Of a DNA stretch of 64,000 nt, positions 63,973 to 64,000 are shown piece by piece; position 1 is the first letter of the stretch, and every line of letters begins with the position of its first letter. Source of the DNA: Hwanghaeella sp964350445 (GTDB taxonomy: Bacteria; Pseudomonadota; Alphaproteobacteria; UBA8366; Aestuariispiraceae); assembly GCA_964350445.1 (NCBI GenBank), contig CAYGKA010000019.1, forward strand, positions 12,850 through 76,849, given 5' to 3'. A program made the position numbers and the translations under genes. The notes beneath the pieces are model-generated. The model saw nothing but the letters and a program-made list of their open reading frames with translations, ran no database searches and had not been told where the DNA came from.

Positions 63973-64000
63973 CGATGCGTGCTCAGGCCGCGCCGCGCGC

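Overview
The window looks like a chromosomal segment of a GC-rich alphaproteobacterium, most likely a Rhodospirillales-type marine or soil heterotroph (inference). The pointers are gene content and order: hflK-hflC-DUF2065-degP, ctaC-ctaD-ctaB-coxF-ctaG-ctaE-DUF983-surf1-thrC-M16, ispH-thrB-rnhA, a DUF4170 protein, a DUF3422 protein, an ETF-beta type lysine methyltransferase next to ubiA, and a two-aptamer glycine riboswitch before gcvT. There is no phage, insertion sequence, CRISPR array, rRNA or tRNA that I can recognise. Nearly the whole window is ordinary core genome, and genes run in short operons on both strands.

Layout. 1-10.2 kb: the 3' end of a pcaD-like hydrolase, the membrane and envelope quality-control genes degP, DUF2065, hflC and hflK (minus), then mrp, a tandem CAP-domain secreted protein, and a three-gene set (HpcH aldolase, membrane di-iron desaturase/hydroxylase, TIM-barrel isomerase) that may be a small catabolic module. 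10.2-18.3 kb: a secreted orphan, a GST, a degenerate GGDEF protein, pepN, a MerA-like flavoprotein, a beta-hydroxyacid dehydrogenase and a cytochrome c. 18.4-21.4 kb: leuA with a Leu-rich leader peptide and competing RNA helices, then an orphan small protein divergent from an XRE regulator, with three near-identical palindromes between them. 21.4-37.1 kb: msrA and an MFS transporter, ubiD, a duplicated DUF4170 protein, a Tat-exported nitroreductase with its MarR regulator and twin operators, ubiA, rsmE, gshA, ppk2, a Tyr-less SDR, tldD with a coupled lipoprotein, and DUF3422.

37.4-48.8 kb is the aa3-type cytochrome c oxidase operon with its assembly genes. It continues into an M32 carboxypeptidase, thrC, an M16 peptidase and a RimJ-like acetyltransferase. 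48.8-55.8 kb: yqgE, a DsbD/ScsB-like thiol reductase, a Prx5-type peroxiredoxin, rnhA-thrB-ispH (minus), a double-CDGSH protein and a lipoprotein. 55.9-60.8 kb: the glycine cleavage operon gcvT-gcvH-gcvP under a tandem glycine riboswitch, with gcvP broken by a one-base frameshift just after its PLP lysine. 60.8-64 kb: tenA-thiY-thiX-thiZ (minus), a thiamine pyrimidine salvage system.

The most informative non-coding signals are the leuA leader (an apparently leaderless Leu-rich peptide plus a 10-bp helix that competes with a 7-bp helix), the three-operator divergent region at 20.9 kb, the twin ATTCC-GGAAT palindromes in front of the Tat nitroreductase-marR operon, the mini-ORF that overlaps the TTG start of gcvT, and a perfect 14-bp-arm palindrome inside the 5' end of the DUF983 gene. 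I did not find a clearly new large multi-gene system. The candidates closest to undescribed are the XRE/orphan-protein pair and the aldolase-desaturase-isomerase set.
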